DNA of 64,000 bases, taken from assembly GCF_000949455.1 (NCBI RefSeq), contig NZ_JXXK01000008.1:62001-126000 (forward strand), given 5' to 3'. Made by a program: the position numbers and the translations under genes. Origin of the DNA: Ruthenibacterium lactatiformans (GTDB taxonomy: Bacteria > Bacillota > Clostridia > Oscillospirales > Ruminococcaceae). The number at the start of each line of letters is the position of its first letter. The stretch's first letter is position 1. The notes under the pieces were generated by a model. The model saw nothing but the letters and a program-made list of their open reading frames with translations, made no database searches and was not told the DNA's origin. Below are positions 18,648 to 26,196 of the stretch, piece by piece.

Positions 18648-19559
18648 TTATGCCTTCGTGTTCTGCGGAAGCTGAAAGAAATCACCAAGCTGGAAATCAA
18701 ATTCGTCAGGATTAAATAGTGTATATCCACTACCTGAAAAGAACGTAATTTCTCCAAAGGTAATGACTCCGTTCTGATCAAATAAGTCAATTCGAGCATG
18801 GGGGAATTTTGCCGAAAGTTTTTCCGCAATTTCACACATTTCCTCAAAATTTTCCGGCTTTTTGGCTTCAGTTTCCATTTTTTCATCATAACTGATATAG
18901 GCATCCAACTTACGAAAATCCCGATCATAAATTCCAACTTTTAATCCATTTTCGCGATTTCCCATCACATACAAGCAGGCTACCCTTCCGCCAAAGCAAA
19001 AGAGCTTATAATCAATCAACCCGCCCGTTTCGGGGTTCGATGAAATAAACTTTTCTGCAATAATGCGATGGGGCATACCATCGTATACCCACTCCCTGCC
19101 CGGATGTTTTACACTTGTTGACTCCGCAACCCACTGTGCCATCTGCTGCTTTACTTGTTCAATATTCAACTTGCTTTTATCCGGCACTAAGATAACCGAG
19201 TTTCCACCCCCCCCGAGTGTATCTTTCAGAACAAATGAGTCCGGAAGGTTGAGAAAGTCAATCTCGTCTGGACTGTTATACACGCCATAGCATTCATTCA
19301 GGATGGAACCGAGGCCGCAATCTTCTACATATTTACGAACCTCATATTTATCCACGCATTGCTTCATAACCGGGTCGCGGTAGTACATCTTGTACCATTG
19401 CAGTTTTTCTGTGTAACGCTGTGGATTCTTCAAGTTCAGTTTCCTGCCGGTCTTAATCTTGTATTGCAAGCTCAGCATCCACTTATCAGGAACAAAGCTC
19501 ATAGCCTGCATGATTTTGATTCTTACAGCCCTGCTTTTAATGATTTTCTTATAATCCAT
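18648..19559 (-). CDS. TupA-like ATP-grasp protein
   Basis: A 303-residue protein with the signature of the TupA-like ATP-grasp family: NPQRYTEKLQWYKMYYRDP near the start, KDTLGGGGNSVILV as the grasp loop, IDYKLFCFGG, and GEITFFSGSGYTLFNP with DFQLGDFF at the end. Family members are found in capsule and teichuronic acid loci and are thought to ligate an amino acid or similar group to the polymer; the reaction here is not known. It overlaps the preceding transferase stop by one base (TAATG). Confidence 0.85.
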   Translation of the reverse strand: MDYKKIIKSRAVRIKIMQAMSFVPDKWMLSLQYKIKTGRKLNLKNPQRYTEKLQWYKMYYRDPVMKQCVDKYEVRKYVEDCGLGSILNECYGVYNSPDEIDFLNLPDSFVLKDTLGGGGNSVILVPDKSKLNIEQVKQQMAQWVAESTSVKHPGREWVYDGMPHRIIAEKFISSNPETGGLIDYKLFCFGGRVACLYVMGNRENGLKVGIYDRDFRKLDAYISYDEKMETEAKKPENFEEMCEIAEKLSAKFPHARIDLFDQNGVITFGEITFFSGSGYTLFNPDEFDFQLGDFFQLPQNTKA

Positions 19560-20653
19560 TATTTTGTCCCTCGTATAGCTTCAATTTCTTCCCAATAAGC
19601 CTCTACAACTAGCTTACGATCAAACTCTCTCCGAATCTTCTCGCTGCCACGCTGTCCCATGATCTTACGTTCTTCACTGCTCATCCGCAAAATTTTCTCA
19701 GTTGCCTCGATGGCTGCCTTTTCATCATTAACTGGAACAAGGAATCCAGTAACTCCATCGTCCAATGTTTCACGGCATCCCGCACGATCAGCGGCAATAA
19801 CCGGGCGGCCAGATGCTGCAGCCTCCAGCAGCACGTTGCTCATTCCCTCCGGATAATAGGAAGGATATAGGAAACAGGAGCACTCCCTATAAAAAGGCGT
19901 CATGTCTTTCTGTTCGCCATGATAAACGACACACTTTTCATTGTTCAGAATGCTCTTATAATTCTCATCATCACAGGCACCGCACACATCAAAAATTGTG
20001 TTCTCATTTGCGAACTTATGTGCTGCCGCAAGGAATAGGTCGATTCCCTTTTCCTTCATCATACGAGCTGCAAATAAAAAATGTACCTTTCCGTCTTCAG
20101 GCCACGGCAATACAGGATGCTTTGCGAGGTCGACACCTGAACCAGGCAAAATCCGTGTTCTGCTTCCCGCCTTCAACATGTTGTGTTTCTCAAAAAATAC
20201 TCGATTATCAGTGTTCTGGAAAAACACACACGCTCCACCTGCTACGCCCATTTTGTATAACTGAATCGTTAGCTTCTGGAGTTTGCCCGGATTCTCAACC
20301 GGAGTACCCAATCCAGTCACATTCGGTAGGTATGGAATCTTTAAATGCTGACAGGCCATGCCACCATATACGTTGGGCTTAATGTTGTAGGTGAGAACAA
20401 CATCGGGCTTTTCATTTCTCAAAATCTTCTTATATGTGTACATCAGTTGCAGATCAGAGAAAGGATTTGTTCCATGGCGACCAGTTTCAACACCGACCAA
20501 CTTGGCTCCCATTGCCTTTAGCTTATCCTGGTGTTCCAGGAGTTGGCCAACAACCACAACTTCAAACCCTTCACTAACCAGTTTCTCAATAATCGCACCA
20601 CGCAAGTTAAATGCGTAGGTCGTGTCGTTAATCAGCATAACCGCCTTTTTCAT
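19559..20653 (-). CDS. family 4 glycosyltransferase, CapM/PglA-like
   Basis: A 364-residue GT-B enzyme with TYNIKPNVYGGMAC, NVTGLGTPVENPG, FAARMMKEKGID and the EX7E site in PEGMSNVLLEAAASGRPVIA. Sequences of this shape (MLINDTTYAFNLRGAIIEKL start) act right after the initiating phosphotransferase and add the second sugar, often HexNAc. A hairpin lies 33-55 bases upstream in a 244-base gap after the initiating transferase. The acceptor step is inferred from family; the fold is clear. Confidence 0.88.
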   Translation of the reverse strand: MKKAVMLINDTTYAFNLRGAIIEKLVSEGFEVVVVGQLLEHQDKLKAMGAKLVGVETGRHGTNPFSDLQLMYTYKKILRNEKPDVVLTYNIKPNVYGGMACQHLKIPYLPNVTGLGTPVENPGKLQKLTIQLYKMGVAGGACVFFQNTDNRVFFEKHNMLKAGSRTRILPGSGVDLAKHPVLPWPEDGKVHFLFAARMMKEKGIDLFLAAAHKFANENTIFDVCGACDDENYKSILNNEKCVVYHGEQKDMTPFYRECSCFLYPSYYPEGMSNVLLEAAASGRPVIAADRAGCRETLDDGVTGFLVPVNDEKAAIEATEKILRMSSEERKIMGQRGSEKIRREFDRKLVVEAYWEEIEAIRGTK

Positions 20654-20685
20654 GCAGCAAATCCTCTCTCCACATCAAAACAGCC

Positions 20686-20708
20686 CAGACTCAATCTCAA
20701 GGAGTCTG
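20686..20708 (-). terminator. possible attenuator hairpin upstream of a glycosyltransferase
   Basis: CAGACTC and GAGTCTG pair around a 9-base loop within the 244-base gap 20654-20897. In the direction of transcription the stem is followed by GGCTGTTTTG, a short T tract. It could be a weak terminator or attenuator. I see no gene in this gap. Confidence 0.4.
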
Positions 20709-20897
20709 AGCCGTTCCTTTTTCTAAAGCTCTTATACTATCGTGCGCATCACAGCTGCTTGCATATCGGGCCTCTGCGTCCGTTTCTCACAATCTTTTTT
20801 CCTGCATTTCAACTACAACCTATTCGTATATTCCTGATACCCTATTCAAAAATCATTCATTTCTTCAGGGAAAATCCGGCCAAAAACCAACGATATG

Positions 20898-22259
20898 TCA
20901 GCGCTTCTCCCCGCTCATCGCAGTTGTCTGTCCCTCGGAGACACCCTCCGTACTTTCAGGCATAAACAGGATCTTAACCGTCGCAAAAACGATCTTAAAA
21001 TCCTCAATGATACTCGGATGAGCTATGTACATCAAATCCATCTGCAATTTGTCATACGGCGTAGTATTGTACTTTCCATAAACCTGTGCATAACCTGTCA
21101 ATCCTGCTTTGGCCTGCAGGCGCAATGCAAATTCCGGCAACTCCTTTTCATACTCCATGGCGATTTCCGGCCGCTCCGGACGCGGGCCAACAATAGACAT
21201 ATCACCAGATAAAATACATATAAGCTGCGGCAGCTCATCAATGCGGCATTTTCGGATAATGCGCCCGATCGGTGTAATGCGGTCATCATTCTCTCCGGTG
21301 GAGAGGCGCGCCACACCATCCTTCTCCGCATCTACGCGCATGCTTCGGAACTTTAATACGTCAAACAGCTTTCCATCTTTCGTGAGACGGCGCTGTCTGT
21401 AAAACACAGGGCCTCCATCAACCGCTTTAATTGCAATTGCTGTTATAACAAAAACAGGAGAGGAAACAATAAGCGCAATCGTTGAAAAGGCAATATCTAA
21501 CGCGCGCTTTATAAATAAGTACTCCGGAGATGCAGCATATCGCTGTAAACGCAGCATCGGCAAATGAAACATATGGAAAGGATGCGCGCCTGACATAAGT
21601 GTGTCGCCTACACGAGGGATTACAAAGGCATTGATATCATTTGCAACGCAGTACTTGATAATGAGATTCCGTTCATGGCTGTGAATACCACTTAAAAACA
21701 CCGTGCTCATATTGGCTAACATATCTATGTTTTCCAGACATTCGTCTACACTCACGGCATACTGAACATCGTATTTATTTTTCAATCCATGCTCTTCAAT
21801 TAACCGGCTTATTCCTCTGCGCTCATCATAAATGATTGCCGTAGGCTGTGGTTCGAACGTCCGAAAGTACCATCGTCTTGCTCCGCGTGCCCATAGCACT
21901 GAAAGAAGAAGCTGCCCGGCAATTGCCAAAATGCCTGGGAGCAGATTGGGGAAGCCTTTGGACAGCAAACAAATGATGACATACATGACTCCGTCAGACA
22001 GCATTGCCGAAAGTATTTGTGAATACATGATTTCAGCGACAGAGTATATCGATATAAGAAAAGCGTCATATATGCGTCCAAAAGTGATGTAAAAAACAAG
22101 GAAAAGCAAAATCACAAGCCAATTCCCCTTCGAATAAAAGGGTGACACCACATGATCTGCATAATAAAAAAACCAACAAACTGCAAATGGTATTGTTATT
22201 AAAACAATATTTATCGATTTTACAATTCTGAGCAGAATATCGTGTTTAAACTTATTCAT
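20898..22259 (-). CDS. initiating polyprenyl glycosylphosphotransferase
   Basis: A 453-residue WbaP/WcaJ-type enzyme. About four hydrophobic segments at the N terminus are followed by a CoA-binding-like middle domain and one further segment, then the catalytic domain. Key motifs are KFRSMR, CRIDELPQL (catalytic Asp-Glu), GPRPERPE and KAGLTGYAQV. It transfers a sugar-1-phosphate to undecaprenyl phosphate and so starts each repeat unit. It is the first biosynthetic gene after the capA-B-C-like regulatory trio and is separated from it by 259 bases that contain a terminator. Confidence 0.93.
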   Translation of the reverse strand: MNKFKHDILLRIVKSINIVLITIPFAVCWFFYYADHVVSPFYSKGNWLVILLFLVFYITFGRIYDAFLISIYSVAEIMYSQILSAMLSDGVMYVIICLLSKGFPNLLPGILAIAGQLLLSVLWARGARRWYFRTFEPQPTAIIYDERRGISRLIEEHGLKNKYDVQYAVSVDECLENIDMLANMSTVFLSGIHSHERNLIIKYCVANDINAFVIPRVGDTLMSGAHPFHMFHLPMLRLQRYAASPEYLFIKRALDIAFSTIALIVSSPVFVITAIAIKAVDGGPVFYRQRRLTKDGKLFDVLKFRSMRVDAEKDGVARLSTGENDDRITPIGRIIRKCRIDELPQLICILSGDMSIVGPRPERPEIAMEYEKELPEFALRLQAKAGLTGYAQVYGKYNTTPYDKLQMDLMYIAHPSIIEDFKIVFATVKILFMPESTEGVSEGQTTAMSGEKR

Positions 22260-22427
22260 TGGAATCCCTCTCGTGCACCAATATCAACCCTGCTTACTCG
22301 ATTGTGCGGTGAGCTCCCAATCACTCACAATCTCACTTCATTTCCCCGGAAATAAAAACATTCACTCCACTTTTCACAAAAAAATTAATGTTTTTACACA
22401 AAATAAAAGTATTATATCCATCTAATA

Positions 22428-22479
22428 ATTATAAAAAATGGTTCCCAACAGATACACATCCTGTCATTAGAACCATTTT
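22428..22479 (-). terminator. terminator between the regulatory trio and the biosynthetic genes
   Basis: AAAATGGTTC (22435-22444) and GAACCATTTT (22470-22479) form a perfect 10-bp stem, with the closing arm followed by a T-rich run in the leftward direction. The rest of the 22260-22518 gap has a second small stem (22300-22306 with 22326-22332) and a TATAAT-like box near 22413, but no gene. Confidence 0.65.
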
Positions 22480-22518
22480 GAGATGGGGACAGGCTGCTCT
22501 ACATCAGGAGCATCCCCG

Positions 22519-23211
22519 TTAAAAAAGAGATTGGGCATTGCATTCAAGCTTCCCGCACACTGCATTGTCAAACTTTCTTGTGATCAAACGCATTGCTTTC
22601 GTTAGCTGAGGGGGGCGCTTATCAGGAGAATGCGTATCTGAAGCGATCACATGGACCACTCCATGCTTAATCAACCTGTACACAAAATTTCGTTGCATTG
22701 TATCTCCCACAATGGAATCAGCATTTACTTGTAAATAGGCGCCCGCCTCGATCCAATCCAATGCAATATTCGGGTTTTTCTGCACATATGGATATCGCTC
22801 AATATGCGCAATCAGCGGTATCACGCCACCAAGAGTCAACTGATAAATAACATTTGTATCCCACTGGGGTCGAAGCGTCCTCGGCATCTCAAGAAGCATT
22901 ACTTTCGTTTTCTGAAAGCATAAAGGCAGAAAATCCAAATCAAGAATTGTTGGCGAAATTCTCACTTCAGCACCGAACTTTAAACGCACAGGCAATTCAG
23001 AGCAAAATACATAATCAGCTAGGTATCTTGCAGAACGGTATCTTTTATCAATAAAATCCTCTAAATTCTGGCTGTCGGGATTAAAATGTGGCGTACACAC
23101 AATGTCGGTGATTCCGGCATCGTTCTGCATTCGTAATAGTTCCATAGAAACTTTGGCGTTTTTAGCACCATCGTCTATTGCAGGTAAAATGTGGCAATGT
23201 AAATCCGTCAT
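22519..23211 (-). CDS. PHP-family protein-tyrosine phosphatase, CpsB/CapC/YwqE-like
   Basis: A 230-residue manganese-dependent phosphatase. Metal-binding motifs are LHCHILPAIDDGA at the start, CTPHFNP, the acid in FGAEVR, IAHIERYPY, and SDTHSP near the end. It removes phosphate from the tyrosine tail of the partner kinase and so sets chain length and export. Its ATG overlaps the kinase stop (ATGA). It is the third gene of a Wzz-kinase-phosphatase trio found at the head of many Firmicutes capsule operons. Confidence 0.92.
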   Translation of the reverse strand: MTDLHCHILPAIDDGAKNAKVSMELLRMQNDAGITDIVCTPHFNPDSQNLEDFIDKRYRSARYLADYVFCSELPVRLKFGAEVRISPTILDLDFLPLCFQKTKVMLLEMPRTLRPQWDTNVIYQLTLGGVIPLIAHIERYPYVQKNPNIALDWIEAGAYLQVNADSIVGDTMQRNFVYRLIKHGVVHVIASDTHSPDKRPPQLTKAMRLITRKFDNAVCGKLECNAQSLF

Positions 23212-23933
23212 CGGTCAGCGTTCTCATATGAATAGTTGTAGCTGTAATAGTAACCGTTTTTCTTTTCGGTCGATTTTGTATCAAACCCGTTCAATACCGC
23301 ACCCAGGATATTAGCATTTACCGCATCGAGATTCTTTTTTGCAAGCCCGACCTCATCAAAGGTTGCATAGTTTTGCCGCACTACCAAAATAACACCGTCG
23401 GCATATTGACTTAAAACCGCTGCATCCGTTACCACGGAAACGGGCGGTGTATCGAAAATGATGTATTCATAATGCTTATCGAGTTCATCAATCAGGTTCT
23501 TCATTCGAGGAGACCCCAGCAATTCTACCGGGTTCGGTGGAATCGCATCCGCGACCATTACATGCAGGCCGAGGCCCTTCACGTTGATGATAGATTCTGC
23601 CAACGAGCCATCCGCAAGAGCACTGATTATCCCCTTGTAGGCAGAATTATCTATTTTCAAATACCGATGGATAACCGGCTTGCGTAAATCGCAATCGATC
23701 ACAAGGACACGGCTCCCCGTCTCGGCCAGAGACACAGCCAAATTTAACGCAACACTGCTCTTTCCTTCACCTGGGATCGCGCTGGTAAAGATAAGCTTTT
23801 TGCAAGCCTTACCCATGGCCATGAAATTAAGGTTTGTTCGCAGGCTCTTGTATGCTTCCTGATACTGGAAAGGAGCATTCTTATTCATCAAAACAAATTC
23901 TCGCCTTGTTGATTTTGATTTTTTTGCCATCAT
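23208..23933 (-). CDS. capsule BY-kinase, CapB/CpsD-like
   Basis: A 241-residue bacterial tyrosine kinase: Walker A PGEGKSS, Walker A' VLVIDCDLRKP and Walker B YIIFDTPPVSVV, with a C-terminal cluster of tyrosines (YYYSYNYSYENADR) that is the autophosphorylation tail. It works with the separate Wzz-like membrane protein encoded just upstream, which activates it; this split arrangement is the Gram-positive form. The start overlaps the stop of the Wzz gene (ATGA). Confidence 0.93.
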   Translation of the reverse strand: MMAKKSKSTRREFVLMNKNAPFQYQEAYKSLRTNLNFMAMGKACKKLIFTSAIPGEGKSSVALNLAVSLAETGSRVLVIDCDLRKPVIHRYLKIDNSAYKGIISALADGSLAESIINVKGLGLHVMVADAIPPNPVELLGSPRMKNLIDELDKHYEYIIFDTPPVSVVTDAAVLSQYADGVILVVRQNYATFDEVGLAKKNLDAVNANILGAVLNGFDTKSTEKKNGYYYSYNYSYENADR

Positions 23934-24631
23934 CTCTCCCCCTTCATATCAATCTGCGGAATTATGCCAAGAACCGTGATTCCCAATTTATTGGTGATGT
24001 CCTCATCTGTCATGAACTTGTTGTTCAACAAAAACTTCAGCACAATAATACCTACCGAAAGGACAACACCGAGAATACCGGCCAGCGCTGTATTTTTCAT
24101 TTTGCTGGGTGAAACTGGAATCTCATTCGCTTTCGCCTGAGAAATTATCTCCACACTGCCGGCTTTCACCGTTTGGATAATAATTTCCGGTGCTTGCTCA
24201 ACGATATCTGCTACAATCGCTCGCGCCCTCTCGGGATCTGTATCCTTTACGGTGATTTTCATTACCTGTGTGGAATTCACCGATTCAATGCGCACTCTTT
24301 CTACCAAATCGTTGTACGACATGTTAAGGTTCAGATTTGAAATCGTTTTGTCCAGCACCGTATCACTGGTAAGGATAACAGCGTATGTATCTACCAGCTT
24401 CGTAGCCGATGTGAGCTGATCATTTGTAATGGGCGCTTGTGCAGCAGCCTGGTCCTCTCTCGAGTTAACAATCAACGTAGCACTGGCTTCATATTGCGGT
24501 GTCATTGCAAATGTACTGACAAGATATCCCGCAACGGCAAGCAAAATGGTAACAGCAAGAATGACCAGTAAATTTTTCTTTAATAGCCGCAGTATTTCAA
24601 GCAGATCTATGGTCTCGTACTCTTCCTTCAA
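23930..24631 (-). CDS. Wzz-like capsule co-polymerase, CapA/CpsC-like
   Basis: A ~233-residue membrane protein with two membrane segments (about residues 21-42 and 180-200), a Wzz-type extracellular domain between them, and a short cytoplasmic tail that should activate the BY-kinase. The TTG at 24631 is preferred because GGAGGG lies 6 bases before it. An in-frame ATG at 24655 has no ribosome site and lies only three bases from recombination site 1. It is the first gene of the capsule locus and faces the putative invertible promoter segment. In the orientation given here I see no strong promoter reading into it. Confidence 0.85.
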   Translation of the reverse strand: MKEEYETIDLLEILRLLKKNLLVILAVTILLAVAGYLVSTFAMTPQYEASATLIVNSREDQAAAQAPITNDQLTSATKLVDTYAVILTSDTVLDKTISNLNLNMSYNDLVERVRIESVNSTQVMKITVKDTDPERARAIVADIVEQAPEIIIQTVKAGSVEIISQAKANEIPVSPSKMKNTALAGILGVVLSVGIIVLKFLLNNKFMTDEDITNKLGITVLGIIPQIDMKGER

Positions 24632-24657
24632 GCGTTTCCCTCCGTTGTCTGGCATCA

Positions 24658-24678
24658 ACTACATAATTTGCATTATGT
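24658..24678 (+). repeat. recombination site 1 (inverted relative to sites 2 and 3)
   Basis: The core ACATAATTTGCATTATGT is a near-palindrome with an asymmetric centre (TTGC). Together with three flanking bases it is the exact reverse complement of 24901-24921. It lies 27 bases upstream of the Wzz-like start. Confidence 0.75.
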
Positions 24679-24812
24679 CTTTATATCTGCGGCAATCAAC
24701 GTACGTCTACCGCTAACAACCAAAATAAAGGCACAATGAAAGAGACCTTTCACATAATTCGGTCAAATTATTGTGGTAGGCTTGTTTGCAATGTAAAAAA
24801 ACGGCATATTCG

Positions 24813-24841
24813 TTGACTGAATTGAGGGAAGGGCCTATAAT
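24813..24841 (+). promoter_or_regulatory. promoter P1 inside the invertible segment
   Basis: TTGACT, 17 bp, TATAAT. Transcription would start near 24848 and run right, through site 2 and antisense to the recombinase gene. This is the better placed of two strong promoters in the region. Confidence 0.8.
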
Positions 24842-24889
24842 GTATAATGTTGCTAATAATAATGTGGCATGTCACGGCAGGTGATACGA

Positions 24890-24943
24890 GTGACTAAACT
24901 ACATAATGCAAATTATGTAGTCTTTGAAGCACAGAAGACTTGA
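24890..24943 (+). CDS. possible leader peptide downstream of P1
   Basis: GTG at 24890 is preceded by AGGTGAT at a spacing of 4 bases. The frame runs 17 residues across site 2 and stops at a TGA that overlaps the -35 box of P2. After inversion the same start would read into the capsule leader and end inside the Wzz-like gene in another frame. It may be chance. Confidence 0.2.
   Translation: MTKLHNANYVVFEAQKT
24898..24921 (+). repeat. recombination site 2
   Basis: Arms ACTACATAAT and ATTATGTAGT flank the asymmetric centre GCAA. This is the most complete copy. The layout, inverted arms of about 8-10 bp around a short directional centre, is that of a tyrosine recombinase core site. Confidence 0.75.
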
Positions 24944-24968
24944 CCTGCTACTAAAATGGCTCTATAAT
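24940..24968 (+). promoter_or_regulatory. promoter P2 between sites 2 and 3
   Basis: TTGACC, 17 bp, TATAAT. It also points right, away from the capsule genes. It would be turned toward them only if recombination used sites 1 and 3. Confidence 0.75.
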
Positions 24969-24975
24969 AAGGAAA

Positions 24976-25005
24976 GTTACATAAACATAATGCAAATTCT
25001 GTAAC
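24976..25005 (+). repeat. recombination site 3 (variant)
   Basis: The core at 24985-25002 equals the site 2 core except for one base (A to C in the right arm). Its outer bases GTTACA and TGTAAC pair as a palindrome. Its orientation is the same as site 2 and opposite to site 1. Confidence 0.65.
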
Positions 25006-25037
25006 ATTCACCGCTCTTTCCTGAGCGTTTTTTGTTT

Positions 25038-25886
25038 TTAAATCAAAAGACGCATACGTGCTAACTGACCTAACTGCTCAATTCCTGAAGTTAACGTATA
25101 AATTCTTGTTGTATCCACGCTGCTGTGTCCCAAAACATCCGCCAAGCGTACAATATCTTTATGCTGCTTATAGAATGTGCGGGCAAAAAGGTGGCGAAGA
25201 TTGTGTGGGAACACTTTTTGCGCCGCAACACCGGCAAGCGCACACAACCTTTTCATCGCGGCCCAGATATTGGAACGGTTCATCGGTTTACCCTTATGGG
25301 TCACAAATACACTTCCTGTGCGTATATCTTGTTCGCGGCAATATGCTAAAAGGCGTGTACAAAGCGTTTTTGGCAGCAGCACTTTACGTATCTTACCTTT
25401 GCAGTGTACTTGCGCTTCCTGCCGCTTCAATGCTGAAAACGTGATATATTCCAGTTCGCTGACACGGATTCCTGTAGAACAAATTGTTTGCAGAATTAGT
25501 GCTAGACGCATATTTCCATTGCGTTGTGCAGCACTGACCAAACGAAGATACTCGTCGCGAGTAAGTTCCTTTTCCATCTCACAGAATATTCGACGCTGTT
25601 GTTTAAGCAATCGAACCCTGCAATCTGCCGCACCAATATATGATAGGAAACTATTCATTGCTACCAGCATTGAATTGATACTCGTTGCAGCATACCCTTT
25701 TTCAATCAAGTATTGCTTATATCGAATTGCGTCTTCTTTTGTTAAGACTTTTTCATCCGGTAGAAACTCATAAAACAAATTGATGTCGTGCCGATACTTC
25801 TCAATGGTGGCCGACGCTTTTTCGTCACACTCCAGTTGGTGAAGATAAGCCATAATTGATGCCTTACTTATCATTTTAGTTGACAT
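25038..25886 (-). CDS. tyrosine recombinase, probable promoter invertase
   Basis: A 282-residue protein. Residues ~8-90 are the SAM-like core-binding domain; the catalytic domain has the full set R141 (STGIRVSE), K163 or K165, H228 and R231 (PHNLRHLF), H254 (LGHSS) and Y263 (TRIYT). The ATG at 25886 is chosen because GGAGGG precedes it; the longer frame lacks a ribosome site. It lies beside three short sites in opposite orientations and next to a capsule locus, the usual setting for invertases that flip promoters. Serving as the integrase of the acquired region is the main alternative. Confidence 0.88.
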   Translation of the reverse strand: MSTKMISKASIMAYLHQLECDEKASATIEKYRHDINLFYEFLPDEKVLTKEDAIRYKQYLIEKGYAATSINSMLVAMNSFLSYIGAADCRVRLLKQQRRIFCEMEKELTRDEYLRLVSAAQRNGNMRLALILQTICSTGIRVSELEYITFSALKRQEAQVHCKGKIRKVLLPKTLCTRLLAYCREQDIRTGSVFVTHKGKPMNRSNIWAAMKRLCALAGVAAQKVFPHNLRHLFARTFYKQHKDIVRLADVLGHSSVDTTRIYTLTSGIEQLGQLARMRLLI

Positions 25887-25944
25887 TGTTTCGCCCTCCA
25901 TACTTTGTTGTTCTACTAGCATATCATGGTAAAGAAGCGATTGT

Positions 25945-25973
25945 TTTATACCAGTTTTTAGGGCTATTCCGAA
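25945..25973 (-). promoter_or_regulatory. possible recombinase promoter
   Basis: On the minus strand TTCGGA, 17 bp, TATAAA, with TGG just before the -10 box (extended -10). It lies 59 bases upstream of the recombinase start. The rest of 25887-26196 holds only the terminator at 26074 and no gene. Confidence 0.45.
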
Positions 25974-26073
25974 AGTAGTTTATTAGACTAATTTGCTGTT
26001 TCTGAGGGCCATTTCAGATAGTCATAACTAACTAATAGCTACAAAGTCTTATTTGATGGGATAAAATGCAAAA

Positions 26074-26099
26074 AACGGCAAATAATTCCATTTGCCGTT
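26074..26099. terminator. hairpin near the right boundary of the acquired region
   Basis: AACGGCAAAT and ATTTGCCGTT form a perfect 10-bp stem around AATTCC; the outer bases ATGCAAA and TTTGCAT extend it. It could terminate in either direction and insulates the recombinase from the comM fragment. Confidence 0.6.
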
Positions 26100-26196
26100 A
26101 TTTGCATAACTAAGTATAAATATACAGTTCAACGTCAATTTTCTGCATTTTATTGCAAGTTTTTGGATATTTTATGTCAGCGCGTGACCTATATAA

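Larger units (their letters stand above)
24658..24921. other. putative invertible promoter segment (capsule phase switch)
   Basis: A 264-base segment is bounded by a 21-bp exact inverted repeat and holds a near-consensus sigma-A promoter at 24813-24841 that points right, away from the capsule genes. A tyrosine recombinase gene lies 117 bases beyond. Inversion would place the promoter about 100 bases before the Wzz-like start codon, reading into the locus. There is also a degenerate site-like palindrome at 24752-24774. On the capsule strand only a weak pair (TTGATT, 16 bp, CATAAT) overlaps site 1. The 24632-25037 stretch holds no convincing gene. Confidence 0.7.

Noticed and set aside
24658..25005. 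The three palindromic sites read as simple repressor operators
   Set aside because: Possible, since each is nearly symmetric, but the asymmetric centre is exactly reversed in site 1, a recombinase gene adjoins, and a promoter lies between. Kept as the main alternative to the switch.
25038..25886. Recombinase taken as the phage or island integrase
   Set aside because: It is near the comM junction, so this is not excluded, but 1.2 kb separate the short inverted sites from the junction and they lie at the capsule promoter, which fits an invertase better.
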